A DNA stretch of 64,000 bases, taken from assembly GCF_900637555.1 (NCBI RefSeq), contig NZ_LR134378.1:1498001-1562000 (forward strand). The letters run 5' to 3'. Origin of the DNA: Lautropia mirabilis (lineage in GTDB: Bacteria > Pseudomonadota > Gammaproteobacteria > Burkholderiales > Burkholderiaceae_E). The notes under the pieces were generated by a model, which was given only the letters and a program-made list of their open reading frames with translations, had not been told where the DNA came from and searched no databases. Within the stretch, counting starts at the first letter, position 1; every line of letters begins with the position of its first letter. This document shows positions 17,080 to 25,053 of this stretch, piece by piece. Made by a program: the position numbers and the translations under genes.

Positions 17080-18690
17080 TTACACCTCCAGCGCGTAGGG
17101 GGTTTGCTTGAAGGTGATGCCCTCGCGTGCAGCGCGGCCACCCATGCGATTGGCTGCGGCATAGATCACTTTGGGGCCGGCGAACTTGGGAAGTACATCG
17201 AACACCGGGCCGGTCAGCACGTTACCACCACCCAACGATTTGTCCTTGAGGATGCCGTTGTAGAGCAGGTAGATCGCGCGGCCCTCGTGCACGCCGAGCA
17301 GCGGCGAATTGGCAGTGCCGGTGAAGCCCGTGCCGGTTTCGGCAAACCAGACGAACTCGGCCAGTTGCGCGAATTTCACGTCGCTGCGGATTTGGCCGTC
17401 GGCGTTGAACAGCGGTTCAGCGGACAGCCGGCAGAACTGGAAGCCGCCGCTGAGGCCTTCGACAGCCTGACCTTTGGCGTTTGTGTAGCCGTCGGCGACC
17501 CGCTTGATCCGCTCGCGGGTGACGTTATTTGCGATGCCCGTGTCCATCTCCACGAGGATGAAGCGGCGTTTTCCGCCATCCTCGGCGTTTTGCTTCAGCA
17601 CAGCATGTCCGGTAGTACCGGAACCAGCAAAGCTGTCAAGGATCAACGAATCCTTGTCAGTGGCAATTTGCAGAACGCGCTGGATAAGCAGGGAGGGCTT
17701 AGGTGTTGCGAAATCTGATACCGATGGAATGTCGTGCAGCACTTCGCGAAGCTCCTTGCGCGAACCATCGGTGTGGCCTGCAAATTCGTGTGGCCAGAGC
17801 GTTTGCGGTACCACCCCATCATTGCGGAGTGAGTGTTTGTAGCGCTTATAGGCAGGCACCTTTCCCTTGCCGTCCTTGCCCCAGTAGATCAAGCCCTCTG
17901 CCACGTGTCGTTGGTGTTCCTCTTGTGAATAGGCCCAAACGCGGGTGCGTTTGGGCCATATTTCCTCGCCAGTGTTGGGGTTGGTTACTGGGTAGTAGAG
18001 ATTTGGACGTTCTTCTGCTGTTTTGGCACACGTGTAGTCACTGATACGAAATTTTCCTTTTTCGTCTTCATTCCTGTACTGGTTGTCTTTTTCCTTCCCG
18101 CGCGGTAGCAGATTGCGTTGCCAACTGGGTGATCGTTGATAAACCAGTACAAAGTCGTGCATCGGTGCGATGGTTTTGTGGTCATTGGATACTGCGTATT
18201 TCTTTTGCCATATGACCGTGCCCACAAAATTTCGGGCTTCGAAAATCTCATCCATCAGCAAACGCAGTGTAGCCACCTCGTTGTCATCGATGGAAATGAA
18301 GATCGCCCCGTCCTCGCGCAGAAACTGTTTCAGCAGCACCAGGCGCGGATACATCATCGACAGCCAGCGGTCGTGCCGGTCCAGTGTCTCGCCTTCCTTG
18401 CCAACCACCTCGCCCAGCCACTTGCGAATCTCCGGGCTGTTGACATTGTCGTTGTAGACCCAGCCCTCATTTCCGGTGTTGTAGGGCGGGTCGATGTATA
18501 TGCACTTCACCTGCCCCGCGTAGCGGGGCAGCAGGGCCTTGAGCGCGTGAAGGTTGTCGCCCTGAACGATCAGGTTGCCGCTGTCGGCATCGCCGCAGGA
18601 TAGCTCGGGCACCGGCTCCAACAGGCGGAACGGCACTTCTTTGTGGTGTTTTACGACGGCTTCTTTACCGATCCAGTTCAATGTAGGCAT
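17080..18690 (-). CDS. mod: Type III modification methyltransferase (Mod)
   Basis: A 536-aa adenine-N6 or N4-type DNA methyltransferase, beta-class order: catalytic DPPYN at residues 67-71, then the SAM-binding ILDSFAGSGTTGHAVL motif in the C-terminal third. The central region between them is the target-recognition domain and is noticeably richer in AT, as expected for a part exchanged by recombination. I chose ATG 18690 (MPTLNWIGKEAV, the family's common start); the frame extends to 18738 without support. No phase-variable simple repeat is visible in the gene. It protects host DNA from Res and sets target specificity. Confidence 0.93.
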   Translation of the reverse strand: MPTLNWIGKEAVVKHHKEVPFRLLEPVPELSCGDADSGNLIVQGDNLHALKALLPRYAGQVKCIYIDPPYNTGNEGWVYNDNVNSPEIRKWLGEVVGKEGETLDRHDRWLSMMYPRLVLLKQFLREDGAIFISIDDNEVATLRLLMDEIFEARNFVGTVIWQKKYAVSNDHKTIAPMHDFVLVYQRSPSWQRNLLPRGKEKDNQYRNEDEKGKFRISDYTCAKTAEERPNLYYPVTNPNTGEEIWPKRTRVWAYSQEEHQRHVAEGLIYWGKDGKGKVPAYKRYKHSLRNDGVVPQTLWPHEFAGHTDGSRKELREVLHDIPSVSDFATPKPSLLIQRVLQIATDKDSLILDSFAGSGTTGHAVLKQNAEDGGKRRFILVEMDTGIANNVTRERIKRVADGYTNAKGQAVEGLSGGFQFCRLSAEPLFNADGQIRSDVKFAQLAEFVWFAETGTGFTGTANSPLLGVHEGRAIYLLYNGILKDKSLGGGNVLTGPVFDVLPKFAGPKVIYAAANRMGGRAAREGITFKQTPYALEV

Positions 18691-19047
18691 GCAGGGTCTC
18701 GTTGCTGTTCTTGGGCCAAGGTCAGCCTGGCTTGACATACAGGCCGTTCGGGATATGCTCTCGCGCTGAGTTCCCTGCCTATCGGCTTTGGACCTATCGA
18801 GGTTTCGGTCGTTGAGTCCGCGTAGCGAATCAGCGGAGTTTGTTTTTTCTGTTCCGCCATCACGGGCTGCCTCCTGGCAAGTGATGGAAAGCCACTGGGT
18901 TGCAGTGGTTTAGCCTTGCCGCTATCGACCATACTGCACCTGCGGTGGCCGATATAAGACTTTGATTTATTTGGCCTTTACCGGTGTATCGCCCGTTTTC
19001 TATCGCCCGACTATGGCCGATAGGGCACAAATTGTCCGATAGCGTTG
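18691..19047. other. Intergenic region upstream of mod with repeated TATCG motifs
   Basis: A stretch of 357 bp between the AlbA_2/GHKL gene and mod on the same strand. It contains several copies of a TATCGCC-like word and its complement (around 18920-18930, 18988-19022 and 19037), unlike the surroundings. They could be operator half-sites for mod-res control. Short minus-strand frames here resemble nothing known to me. Confidence 0.35.
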
Positions 19048-20694
19048 TCATGACACCGCCCAATAGCGCCGCCAGCGCTTGTCACCTTCAAAGCGCACCT
19101 CGCCCTTGTCCACCAGGCCATCCAGCGCACGCTTGACCTGCCTGGGGTGGATCTCGCTGCCGATGCGCCGGCGGATATCGCCGATGGCTGATTTGGGGTA
19201 GCGCTTGAGGTCTTCGAGAAGCAGGGCGGTGAGCCGGTGCGGCTCGATCCGTTTCAGGGTCGTTTCCCCCGCAAAATCGAGATGGCGCAGCAACCCCGGA
19301 TCGACGAAATAGCGCGTGGCTTGCGTGCGCCCTGCGCACTGGAGCAGATCCCACTCCAGCAGCCGCTTGATCCATGGTTGCAGCGACTCGACCGAGGGCA
19401 GCTCCAATACGGCGGCCAGTTCGCGAGCGGTCATGGCGTCGTGCTGCGCCAGCAGGCCCAGGGCGATGCGCTCACGCTGGGTAAGCTGGTAGGTCTGCTC
19501 TGCCTTGGCAATGAAGTCGATGACTTCGGGCTTGAGAATGCGGCGGCGTACCGTGACCTGTACGCGGTCATGAGTTTCTATCAGCTCCGGCGCCGGGCGG
19601 CCCTGCGACAGCAGCACCTCGAAGATCTTATCGAAGCCGCTGCCTTCGCGCTCCATCAACTTCAGGTCGTGGAACAGACGAGCCAGGTGCTCGTTGCGAC
19701 GCACGGTGGTGTGCAGTACGTTCTGTGGTGTGACGCCCAGCGGCAGGGGACCCGGGTTGACCACTTCCAGCCGATCCGGGTGCAGATTCAGGAAGATGTC
19801 GCCGCGCTGAGTGTAGGGACGATGCACCAGCGCGTTGATTAGAAGCTCGCGTACCACCGTCTCGTCGAAGGCGGGCACGTTCTGGCGGTACAGGCCATCC
19901 GGCAATTCGTAGCGCTCTCGAAAGTCGGGCACCTCCACCCAGACGGCCTCGATCAGTTCCATCGGATTCAAAGTGTGGTCGTCCCACACCAGCTTGTTGA
20001 CCTTCTGGCCGTGCTCGTCGTACTTGATGAACTGGATCACCGGGGCGGTGGTCAGCTGCGCACGCTGATGCTGCTGTCCTAGACAAAGGATGCCCAAGTG
20101 GGTCAGATAGCCACCTTGTGCGAGCTGGTAATGGTCGAGGAGCTCGTCATCGGACTTCTCTTTGACTGAAGGCTTGACCCGGTCCGATGCCCTCAGCGCG
20201 TTCGCCAGCTTGCCGACCTTGTCCGGAGCGGCAACTAACCTGGGCATTTGCAGTGTGGTCTGCGTTTCCCACGGTAGCGCCGCACGCTCCGCCGCTAGCC
20301 GCAGCACATTGTCACCCGTGACAGGTTTGCTTTGGTCGGCCACCCGCAGGTAGTAGCGGCCGTCGGTTGTCGACGCCACCGCGATGGCCCGGGGAACTGC
20401 GAGGTTGATGTATTGACCGCCATTGGCTGCGGTAACCACATCCGGAAGCACGGCCACGTTGACGCTGCGCTCGGCAATCTTGCGTCGAATGGTGTCCGGA
20501 AGGTCGGTAGGGATCTGTTGGCCTGCGGGTGGCGCGTCTTCTCCGTCCTCGATGCCGAGCAGCAGACGACCACCGGTCGCGTTGGCGAAGGCTATGCAAT
20601 CCTTGGCCAGCTCGTTCCAGTCGGCGTTCTTGCCGATCACGGACTGTAAGGATTTTTGGTCGAGGAGTTGGCCTTCTTGGCTCAAACAGCGCAC
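19048..20694 (-). CDS. AlbA_2 / GHKL-ATPase regulator-like protein
   Basis: A 548-aa protein. The N-terminal AlbA_2 (Schlafen-type) domain includes DCIAFANATGGRLLLGIEDG. The middle has the GHKL ATPase-like segment VRELLINALVHRPYTQRGDI, VVNPGPLPLGV and MEREGSGFDKIFEV. The C-terminal third contains winged-helix-like stretches (LTQRERIALGLLAQHDAMTARELAAVLEL). This is the COG2865 architecture, annotated as ATP-binding or putative transcriptional regulator and common in defence islands. It lies 357 bp upstream of mod on the same strand and could regulate or accompany the restriction system. Its biochemical activity is unknown. Confidence 0.85.
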   Translation of the reverse strand: MRCLSQEGQLLDQKSLQSVIGKNADWNELAKDCIAFANATGGRLLLGIEDGEDAPPAGQQIPTDLPDTIRRKIAERSVNVAVLPDVVTAANGGQYINLAVPRAIAVASTTDGRYYLRVADQSKPVTGDNVLRLAAERAALPWETQTTLQMPRLVAAPDKVGKLANALRASDRVKPSVKEKSDDELLDHYQLAQGGYLTHLGILCLGQQHQRAQLTTAPVIQFIKYDEHGQKVNKLVWDDHTLNPMELIEAVWVEVPDFRERYELPDGLYRQNVPAFDETVVRELLINALVHRPYTQRGDIFLNLHPDRLEVVNPGPLPLGVTPQNVLHTTVRRNEHLARLFHDLKLMEREGSGFDKIFEVLLSQGRPAPELIETHDRVQVTVRRRILKPEVIDFIAKAEQTYQLTQRERIALGLLAQHDAMTARELAAVLELPSVESLQPWIKRLLEWDLLQCAGRTQATRYFVDPGLLRHLDFAGETTLKRIEPHRLTALLLEDLKRYPKSAIGDIRRRIGSEIHPRQVKRALDGLVDKGEVRFEGDKRWRRYWAVS

Positions 20695-21141
20695 TCCTGT
20701 AGGCTTCTATTCAAGGTTTTTCCCATCAACCCGACCGGATTTGGGCGGCTGTGGGCAACCACTGTGCGTAAGCTTCGATTTCGCCGACATGGTTTCGGGA
20801 TGCTATCAGATACGGATAGTATCTATCTATCGCTAGCAGTGATCTTCTGGGCGTACGGGAAACGGGGTAACTGCCGTTGCCATAGCCACGTCGTTTCCAG
20901 AATTATCCCGTTTGCCTCTGGAGCGGAGCACGGCTGGCGCAGGTGCAAGCCGCAAACTTCGGTTTTCACCCTGACGGCAAACGAGCCTGATCGAGAGCGT
21001 ACTGGTCGGCGGCGACGGTCGGGTGGAGCTGATCAAACAGAGAAAAGAGACCGGACAGGCTTGGAACCAGGCTGGTTTGGCTGGTTTGGCCGCGTCGCCA
21101 CCCGCCGCCCTCACGCCACGAGGGGGGCGCGCAAAGGAAAA
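20695..21141. other. Intergenic region between the AlbA_2 gene and ssrA copy 1
   Basis: No complete gene. A plus-strand stretch at about 20981-21050 reads SLIESVLVGGDGRVELIK, similar to the beta-strand region in the C-terminal half of large serine recombinases, and may be a recombinase fragment; stop codons flank it. A small inverted repeat (AGATAC / GTATCT, 20808-20824) lies nearer the AlbA_2 start and could belong to its promoter. Confidence 0.35.
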
Positions 21142-21164
21142 GGGCCTGGAGACTATCCAGGCCC
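21142..21164 (-). terminator. Terminator of ssrA copy 1
   Basis: Nine-base arms GGGCCTGGA / TCCAGGCCC with a five-base loop lie directly downstream of the ssrA 3' end on the minus strand and run into CTTTTCCTTT. The sequence differs completely from the terminator of ssrA copy 2. Confidence 0.75.
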
Positions 21165-21172
21165 TGGGTTTT

Positions 21173-21534
21173 TGGTGGAGCCGGCGGGAATCGAACCCGC
21201 GTCCGAAAGTCTTCTGCGACCAGTTCTACGTGTGTAGTGACGTCATTGAGATCTCGTTGCCGTTACGCCGACGCACAGGCTCAACCAGCAACCAGCCACC
21301 TGAGTTTTAGGCCCTGACCAGGTGGCCCGGCCAGGGACGATTCGGTAAGAATGACACTGCTGCCCCTTGCGGGGCCCGGGCTACCGACAACCCGGTGCAG
21401 CGGCTAGGCCTTAAGCGGCCAGTGCGAAACGCTCGTCGTTGGCGTTTATTGGTTTTCCGGTGGATTAACGAGGTAACGGACCCTCGACACGCCCTGAGCC
21501 GCTTCACTACCCCCGTCGAAACCAGGTCGGCCCC
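21173..21534 (-). ncRNA. ssrA: tmRNA, copy 1
   Basis: A complete one-piece tmRNA of 362 nt. The 5' end GGGGCCGACCTGGTTTCGACGGGG and 3' end CCGGCTCCACCA form the alanyl acceptor stem with the G3-U70 pair, and CCA is encoded. The internal frame reads GCC AAC GAC GAG CGT TTC GCA CTG GCC GCT TAA, giving the tag ANDERFALAA typical of Burkholderiales. It rescues stalled ribosomes by trans-translation with SmpB. It differs from copy 2 at only two positions by my count. A -10-like TATACT lies 9 bp upstream of the 5' end on the minus strand. Confidence 0.96.
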
Positions 21535-21840
21535 AGACCTTTCAGTATACCTCGGTTGTCAAGGGAAGGGGGTGGCCTGTGGCCGTGGCGCACCGTGAGG
21601 ACGGTGGTGCCGCGTGGACGTCGGGGAGGAGGGTGGTGGGGGGCAGAGGAAGAGCAGTCGACCCCGGTGGAGGCGTGTCGTGAGGGGGACGGTTGTGAGG
21701 AGGAGGGTTGTGAGGAGGGCTGTTGTGAGGAGGAGGGGCGTCGAGAGGGGGGCTGGGGGCGCTCCAAAGGCAGGGGACTCTTCGAGTGCAGGTGGAAGCA
21801 TCAGGCACCCGAAAAAAGACTTTCAGGACGTTTTCATTTC
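21173..21840. repeat. Long direct repeat, unit 1 (ssrA plus 5' flank)
   Basis: This 668-bp unit matches 24394-25038. The shared part starts one base outside the ssrA 3' CCA and continues about 300 bp beyond the ssrA 5' end. Across ssrA the copies are almost identical; the 5' flank, rich in GTGAGGAGGAGGG words (about 21650-21740), has diverged by indels and substitutions but ends in the same GGACGTTTTCATTTC. Beyond 21840 the sequence becomes a recombinase remnant. Confidence 0.85.
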
Positions 21841-21841
21841 C

Positions 21842-21983
21842 ATTCGCGCCTGACATCCTCGAACTGCTGATGGCCGGGCGGCAGCCTCGCCGGATGAACC
21901 TGATCTGGTTCCAGCGCAACCCGCTGCCGGTGGATTGGGAGGCGCAACGCCAGATCGTGAAGCGCTTTGAGGAGGACGCATGA
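21842..21983 (+). pseudogene. 3' remnant of a large serine recombinase gene
   Basis: The frame ending at the TGA 21981-21983 reads APDILELLMAGRQPRRMNL...NPLPVDWEAQRQIV, the characteristic C-terminal end of large serine recombinases in which a helix-turn-helix tail ends with a GRQP motif and a DWxxQR stretch. Everything upstream is replaced at 21840 by the ssrA-flank repeat, so the catalytic domain is gone. The stop overlaps the start of the following orf (ATGA), the usual arrangement for these recombinase modules. Confidence 0.7.
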
Positions 21984-22459
21984 GCAAGAAGCACCGGGGC
22001 CGGTTCAAGGGTGATCCGGTCACCTATCAACTGCCGAACCCGGCAGGCGGCGTGCAACTGGAAACCTTCGTGCCCTGGACGCTGGTGAAGCGGGGGCTGA
22101 AGAAGCAGGTCATCACGCCCTTGGACGCGCCGCAGGAATTTCTGTCCGAGGCCACCCGGGAGCGGGAAGCCCGGTCGACCGCGCAGGACACCGCGTTGAT
22201 GCGGGCGCTTGGCCTCGCGCACCACTGGCAGCGCCTGCTGGACGAAGGTCGATTTGCATCGATCAGCGCGATCGCACAAGCTGAGGGCCTCGATCTCGGT
22301 CGGGCCAGCAGAATCGCCCGATTGGCTCAGTTGGCACCCAGCATCGTTGAATCCTGCGCAGCCGGTGAGGATGACGGAGTGACCCTGGAGCGTGTCAGCC
22401 GCAGGGCCATCCCGCAGCGATGGGACGTTCAGTGCGCGCGCCTGCTATCCGGCCGATGA
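21980..22459 (+). CDS. Recombinase-associated hypothetical protein with HTH region
   Basis: A 159-aa protein whose ATG overlaps the recombinase remnant's stop. It contains VPWTLVKRGLKKQVITP and an HTH-like region LLDEGRFASISAIAQAEGLDLGRASRIARLAQLAPSIVE, which resembles the C-terminal DNA-binding segment of serine recombinases. Such small partners commonly follow recombinase genes in Burkholderiales and Alphaproteobacteria elements. Function is unknown; with the recombinase truncated it is probably a passenger. Confidence 0.65.
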   Translation: MSKKHRGRFKGDPVTYQLPNPAGGVQLETFVPWTLVKRGLKKQVITPLDAPQEFLSEATREREARSTAQDTALMRALGLAHHWQRLLDEGRFASISAIAQAEGLDLGRASRIARLAQLAPSIVESCAAGEDDGVTLERVSRRAIPQRWDVQCARLLSGR

Positions 22460-22675
22460 GCCGCAGCAAGTCCCCTTACCGCGCTCCTGAATCGGCGGGC
22501 ACGGCACGGTGCCGTAGGAGCAGTACACGCAGCAGTCACCGGCTTTGGGCTTGAGCACCGTGTGGCACTGCTCGCACTCATAGAACCATTGGCAGGCGTC
22601 TGTGGGCATCGTCTCGGTCTTGGCGTGGCCACACTCGGGACAGGTCAGCGTCGACTCCAGGATCATCGCTGTCAC
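22445..22675 (-). CDS. GDCCVxC domain protein of the mer cluster
   Basis: A 76-aa cysteine-rich protein with two knuckles (CPECGH and CEQCH) and the signature GDCCVYCSYGTVPCPP. Proteins with this domain are recurrent in mercury-resistance and related operons; some homologues are selenoproteins, but here the positions are cysteines. It is the last gene of the merT-merP transcript and overlaps merP by four bases. A thiol-based metal-binding role is inferred. Confidence 0.85.
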   Translation of the reverse strand: MTAMILESTLTCPECGHAKTETMPTDACQWFYECEQCHTVLKPKAGDCCVYCSYGTVPCPPIQERGKGTCCGSSAG

Positions 22676-22956
22676 TTGGCACTCCCCACCACGGTTGAGG
22701 GGTAACCCGCATCCTTGGTGGCGCGCGTCAGGGCCTCGACGTTGGTCTTCGCATCATCGAAGGTCACCTTGGCCTCCCGCCTGTCCAGGCTCACCTCGGT
22801 CTTGCTGACGCCCGATACCTTGGTCAGCGCCTTCTTGACCGTAATCGGGCACGTTGCGCAGTTCATGCCCGGAACGGACAGCGTGACGGTCTGGGGCGCG
22901 GCCCACAAGGGCGAGGCGAAAGCGGCAAATGTGGCCAGCACAACGAGTTTCTTCAT
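22672..22956 (-). CDS. merP: Periplasmic mercury-binding protein
   Basis: A 94-aa HMA-domain protein with a signal peptide ([19 protein letters not shown]) and the metal motif [15 protein letters not shown]. It binds Hg(II) in the periplasm and passes it to MerT. It overlaps the GDCCVxC gene by 4 bp and starts 12 bp after merT. The motif is intact. Confidence 0.94.
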   Translation of the reverse strand: MKKLVVLATFAAFASPLWAAPQTVTLSVPGMNCATCPITVKKALTKVSGVSKTEVSLDRREAKVTFDDAKTNVEALTRATKDAGYPSTVVGSAK

Positions 22957-22968
22957 GGCAAATTCCTT

Positions 22969-23337
22969 TCAATAGAACCAGGGAGCGATCAGCGGGAATC
23001 CGAGGGCGAGGATCACCAGCGCCACCACGATCCAGAACAGCACCTTGTAGCCGCGGTTGACCGATGGAAGGGCGCAGACCTGCCCCGGTGCGCAATCCGT
23101 GGCCGGTCGCCAGATGCGGCGGTAAGCGAAGAAAAGCGCTACCACCGCCGCGCCGATGAACAGGGGCTGGTAGGGTTCCAGCAGCGTCAGGTTGCTGATC
23201 CACGCGCCGGAAACGCCGAGCGTGATCAACACCAAGGGGCCGAGGCAGCACGTGGAGGCCAGGATGGCGGCAAGTCCGCCCGTCACCAGCGCGCCGCGTC
23301 CGCTGTCTTGTGGTTCTGTTGGTCGATCGGTTTTCAT
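22969..23337 (-). CDS. merT: Mercuric ion transport protein
   Basis: A 122-aa inner-membrane protein with three hydrophobic segments. The first carries the vicinal cysteines of STCCLGP and the cytoplasmic loop has the second pair (DCAPGQVC). It carries Hg(II) from MerP into the cytoplasm, where MerA normally reduces it. No merA is present in this window, so import would not be followed by detoxification here. It is divergent from merR and read from the promoter at 23344-23374. Confidence 0.93.
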   Translation of the reverse strand: MKTDRPTEPQDSGRGALVTGGLAAILASTCCLGPLVLITLGVSGAWISNLTLLEPYQPLFIGAAVVALFFAYRRIWRPATDCAPGQVCALPSVNRGYKVLFWIVVALVILALGFPLIAPWFY

Positions 23338-23343
23338 AGCGTA

Positions 23344-23374
23344 AGCTTACTTCCGTACTTAAGTACGGAGTCAA
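23344..23374 (-). promoter_or_regulatory. merT promoter with MerR operator
   Basis: On the minus strand TTGACT (23369-23374) and TAAGCT (23344-23349) are 19 bp apart, the over-long spacer typical of MerR-controlled promoters. The spacer holds the perfect 16-bp dyad CCGTACTTAAGTACGG (23353-23368), matching the classical mer operator. MerR is expected to distort this DNA when Hg(II) binds. Confidence 0.92.
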
Positions 23375-23379
23375 GCGCC

Positions 23380-23787
23380 ATGAATGAACCACCCGTAACC
23401 CTGACCATCGGCGTCCTGGCCGAGGCTGCCGGGGTCAACGTCGAGACGATCCGCTTCTATCAACGCAAAGGGTTGATGCAGGAGCCAGACCGGCCCCAGG
23501 GCGGCATCCGTCGCTACGGTGAGGCGGATCTGGCGCGCGTGCGCTTCATCAAATCGGCCCAGCGCCTGGGGTTCAGCCTGGACGAGATCGGCGACTTGCT
23601 AGAGCTCGAGGATGGGTCGCACTGCACCGAGGCCCGCGAACAGGCCGAACGCAAGCTCGCGGATGTGCGCGCCAAGCTCGCTGATCTTCACCGCATTGAG
23701 GCGGTCCTGGAAGATCTGGTGCAGCGCTGCTGCGCCGCACTGGGACAGGTGCGCTGCCCGATGATCCAGGCACTTCAGGAGACGTGA
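23380..23787 (+). CDS. merR: Mercury-responsive regulator
   Basis: A 135-aa MerR-family protein. The N-terminal winged helix includes [25 protein letters not shown]. The three mercury ligands Cys82, Cys117 and Cys126 (GSHC, RCC, VRC) fall at the same numbers as in Tn21/Tn501 MerR, so it should sense Hg(II). I chose ATG 23380, which gives the family N-terminus; the frame is open to 23308 through the operator. It is divergent from merT and followed 2 bp later by ynfA. Confidence 0.94.
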   Translation: MNEPPVTLTIGVLAEAAGVNVETIRFYQRKGLMQEPDRPQGGIRRYGEADLARVRFIKSAQRLGFSLDEIGDLLELEDGSHCTEAREQAERKLADVRAKLADLHRIEAVLEDLVQRCCAALGQVRCPMIQALQET

Positions 23788-23789
23788 CG

Positions 23790-24125
23790 ATGGACCTCTT
23801 GAAAATTGCCCTCCTTTTTGCTGTGACAGCGGTGGCTGAAATCGTCGGCTGCTACTTGCCGTGGCTGGTCGTGAAGCAGGACAAATCGGCATGGCTGCTC
23901 TTGCCAGCGGCACTTTCCTTGGCGCTGTTCGCCTGGTTGCTGACCTTGCACCCGACGGCCGCCGGGCGAACCTATGCCGCGTATGGGGGGATGTACATCG
24001 CCGTGGCGCTGGTCTGGCTGCACTTTGTCGACGGCGTCGCGCTGACCCGCTGGGACCTTGCGGGAGCTAGCATCGCCTTGGCCGGTATGGCGATCATCGC
24101 GCTGCAACCGGCGACGGGTGCGTGA
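23790..24125 (+). CDS. YnfA family small membrane protein
   Basis: A 111-aa four-helix inner-membrane protein with the conserved [12 protein letters not shown] start and [21 protein letters not shown]. YnfA proteins resemble small multidrug resistance transporters; the substrate of this one is unknown. It begins 2 bp after merR, so the two are co-transcribed, a common layout in mobile metal-resistance modules. Confidence 0.88.
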   Translation: MDLLKIALLFAVTAVAEIVGCYLPWLVVKQDKSAWLLLPAALSLALFAWLLTLHPTAAGRTYAAYGGMYIAVALVWLHFVDGVALTRWDLAGASIALAGMAIIALQPATGA

Positions 24126-24359
24126 CGCCCCCGCCTTCCTCCATTCTCGGTCGCCTGTCCTACAGCAAACGAAAACCGCAACCAGCGGGCATCAACCCAT
24201 TGAAAACACAGGAATTCGCCGCTTGCCCGGTCAAGAGACCCGCAGAGAACGGAGAGAGAAAAACGGCACGTTTGGGCGTGAAGATCGGCGTACCGGCAAT
24301 AAGGAGGTCAAGAGCCCAAGCCCCGAAACCGCGCCAACACTGGGGGAACGGGCAAAAAA

Positions 24360-24385
24360 AATCCCAACCGATAAGGGTTGGGATT
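24360..24385 (-). terminator. Terminator of ssrA copy 2
   Basis: Perfect ten-base arms AATCCCAACC / GGTTGGGATT with a six-base loop, followed on the minus strand by a run of T residues (complement of 24353-24359). It lies 8 bp after the ssrA 3' end and is unrelated in sequence to the terminator of copy 1. The 230 bp between ynfA and this site contain no recognisable gene. Confidence 0.88.
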
Positions 24386-24393
24386 TTAGTGAT

Positions 24394-24755
24394 TGGTGGA
24401 GCCGGCGGGAATCGAACCCGCGTCCGAGAGTCTTCTGCGACCAGTTCTACGTGTGTAGTGACGTCATTGAGATCTCGTTGCCGTTACGCCGACGCACAGG
24501 CTCAACCAGCAACCAGCCACCTGAGTTTTAGGCCCTGACCAGGTGGCCCAGCCAGGGACGATTCGGTAAGAATGACACTGCTGCCCCTTGCGGGGCCCGG
24601 GCTACCGACAACCCGGTGCAGCGGCTAGGCCTTAAGCGGCCAGTGCGAAACGCTCGTCGTTGGCGTTTATTGGTTTTCCGGTGGATTAACGAGGTAACGG
24701 ACCCTCGACACGCCCTGAGCCGCTTCACTACCCCCGTCGAAACCAGGTCGGCCCC
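24394..24755 (-). ncRNA. ssrA: tmRNA, copy 2
   Basis: A second complete 362-nt tmRNA in the same orientation as copy 1, with the same acceptor stem including G3-U70, encoded CCA, pseudoknot regions and tag ANDERFALAA. Comparison by eye gives two differences: A/G in the T-arm side near 24427 (21206 in copy 1) and A/G near 24550 (21329). The same -10-like TATACT precedes it. Because its upstream side leads to the chromosomal nirK region, it is likely the resident copy, but the sequence alone does not prove that. Confidence 0.96.
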
Positions 24756-25038
24756 AGACCTTTCAGTATACCTCGGTTGTCAAGGGAAGGGGGGGGCTGT
24801 GGCCGTGGTGCACCGTGAGGGCGGTGGTGCCGCGGGGATGTCGGGGAGGGGGGCAGAGGGAAAGGAGTCGCCCCTGGTGGGGGCGTGTCGTGAGGGGAAG
24901 GGGCGTGAGGAGGAGGGCGTCGAAAGGGAGGCTGGGGACTCTCCAAACGCAGGTGGCTCTTCGAGTGGCAGGTGGCTCTCCGAGTGCAGGTGGAAGCATC
25001 AGGCGCCTGGAAAAAGACCTTCAGGACGTTTTCATTTC
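24394..25038. repeat. Long direct repeat, unit 2 (ssrA plus 5' flank)
   Basis: Partner of 21173-21840 at a 3221-bp offset measured at the ssrA 3' end. The ssrA part is nearly identical. The 5' flank (24756-25038) keeps the same order of words but has fewer GA-rich repeats and many substitutions. No open frame in the flank has coding features. Confidence 0.85.
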
Positions 25039-25053
25039 TTTTCAGGAGTGAAT

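Noticed and set aside
21023-21310. Short plus-strand frames ending in ESNPRP-like peptides, also at 24058-24538
   Set aside because: They read through the antisense of the tmRNA genes; the peptide is a known annotation artefact of tRNA/tmRNA T-arms.
21535-21560. TTGACA near ssrA as the -35 element
   Set aside because: It is only 7 bp from the TATACT box, too close for a sigma-70 spacer.
21173-24755. Classical attL/attR pair of a tyrosine-integrase island at ssrA
   Set aside because: Both repeats are complete ssrA genes with 5' flanks, and no tyrosine integrase is present; an attachment fragment would be only the 3' end.
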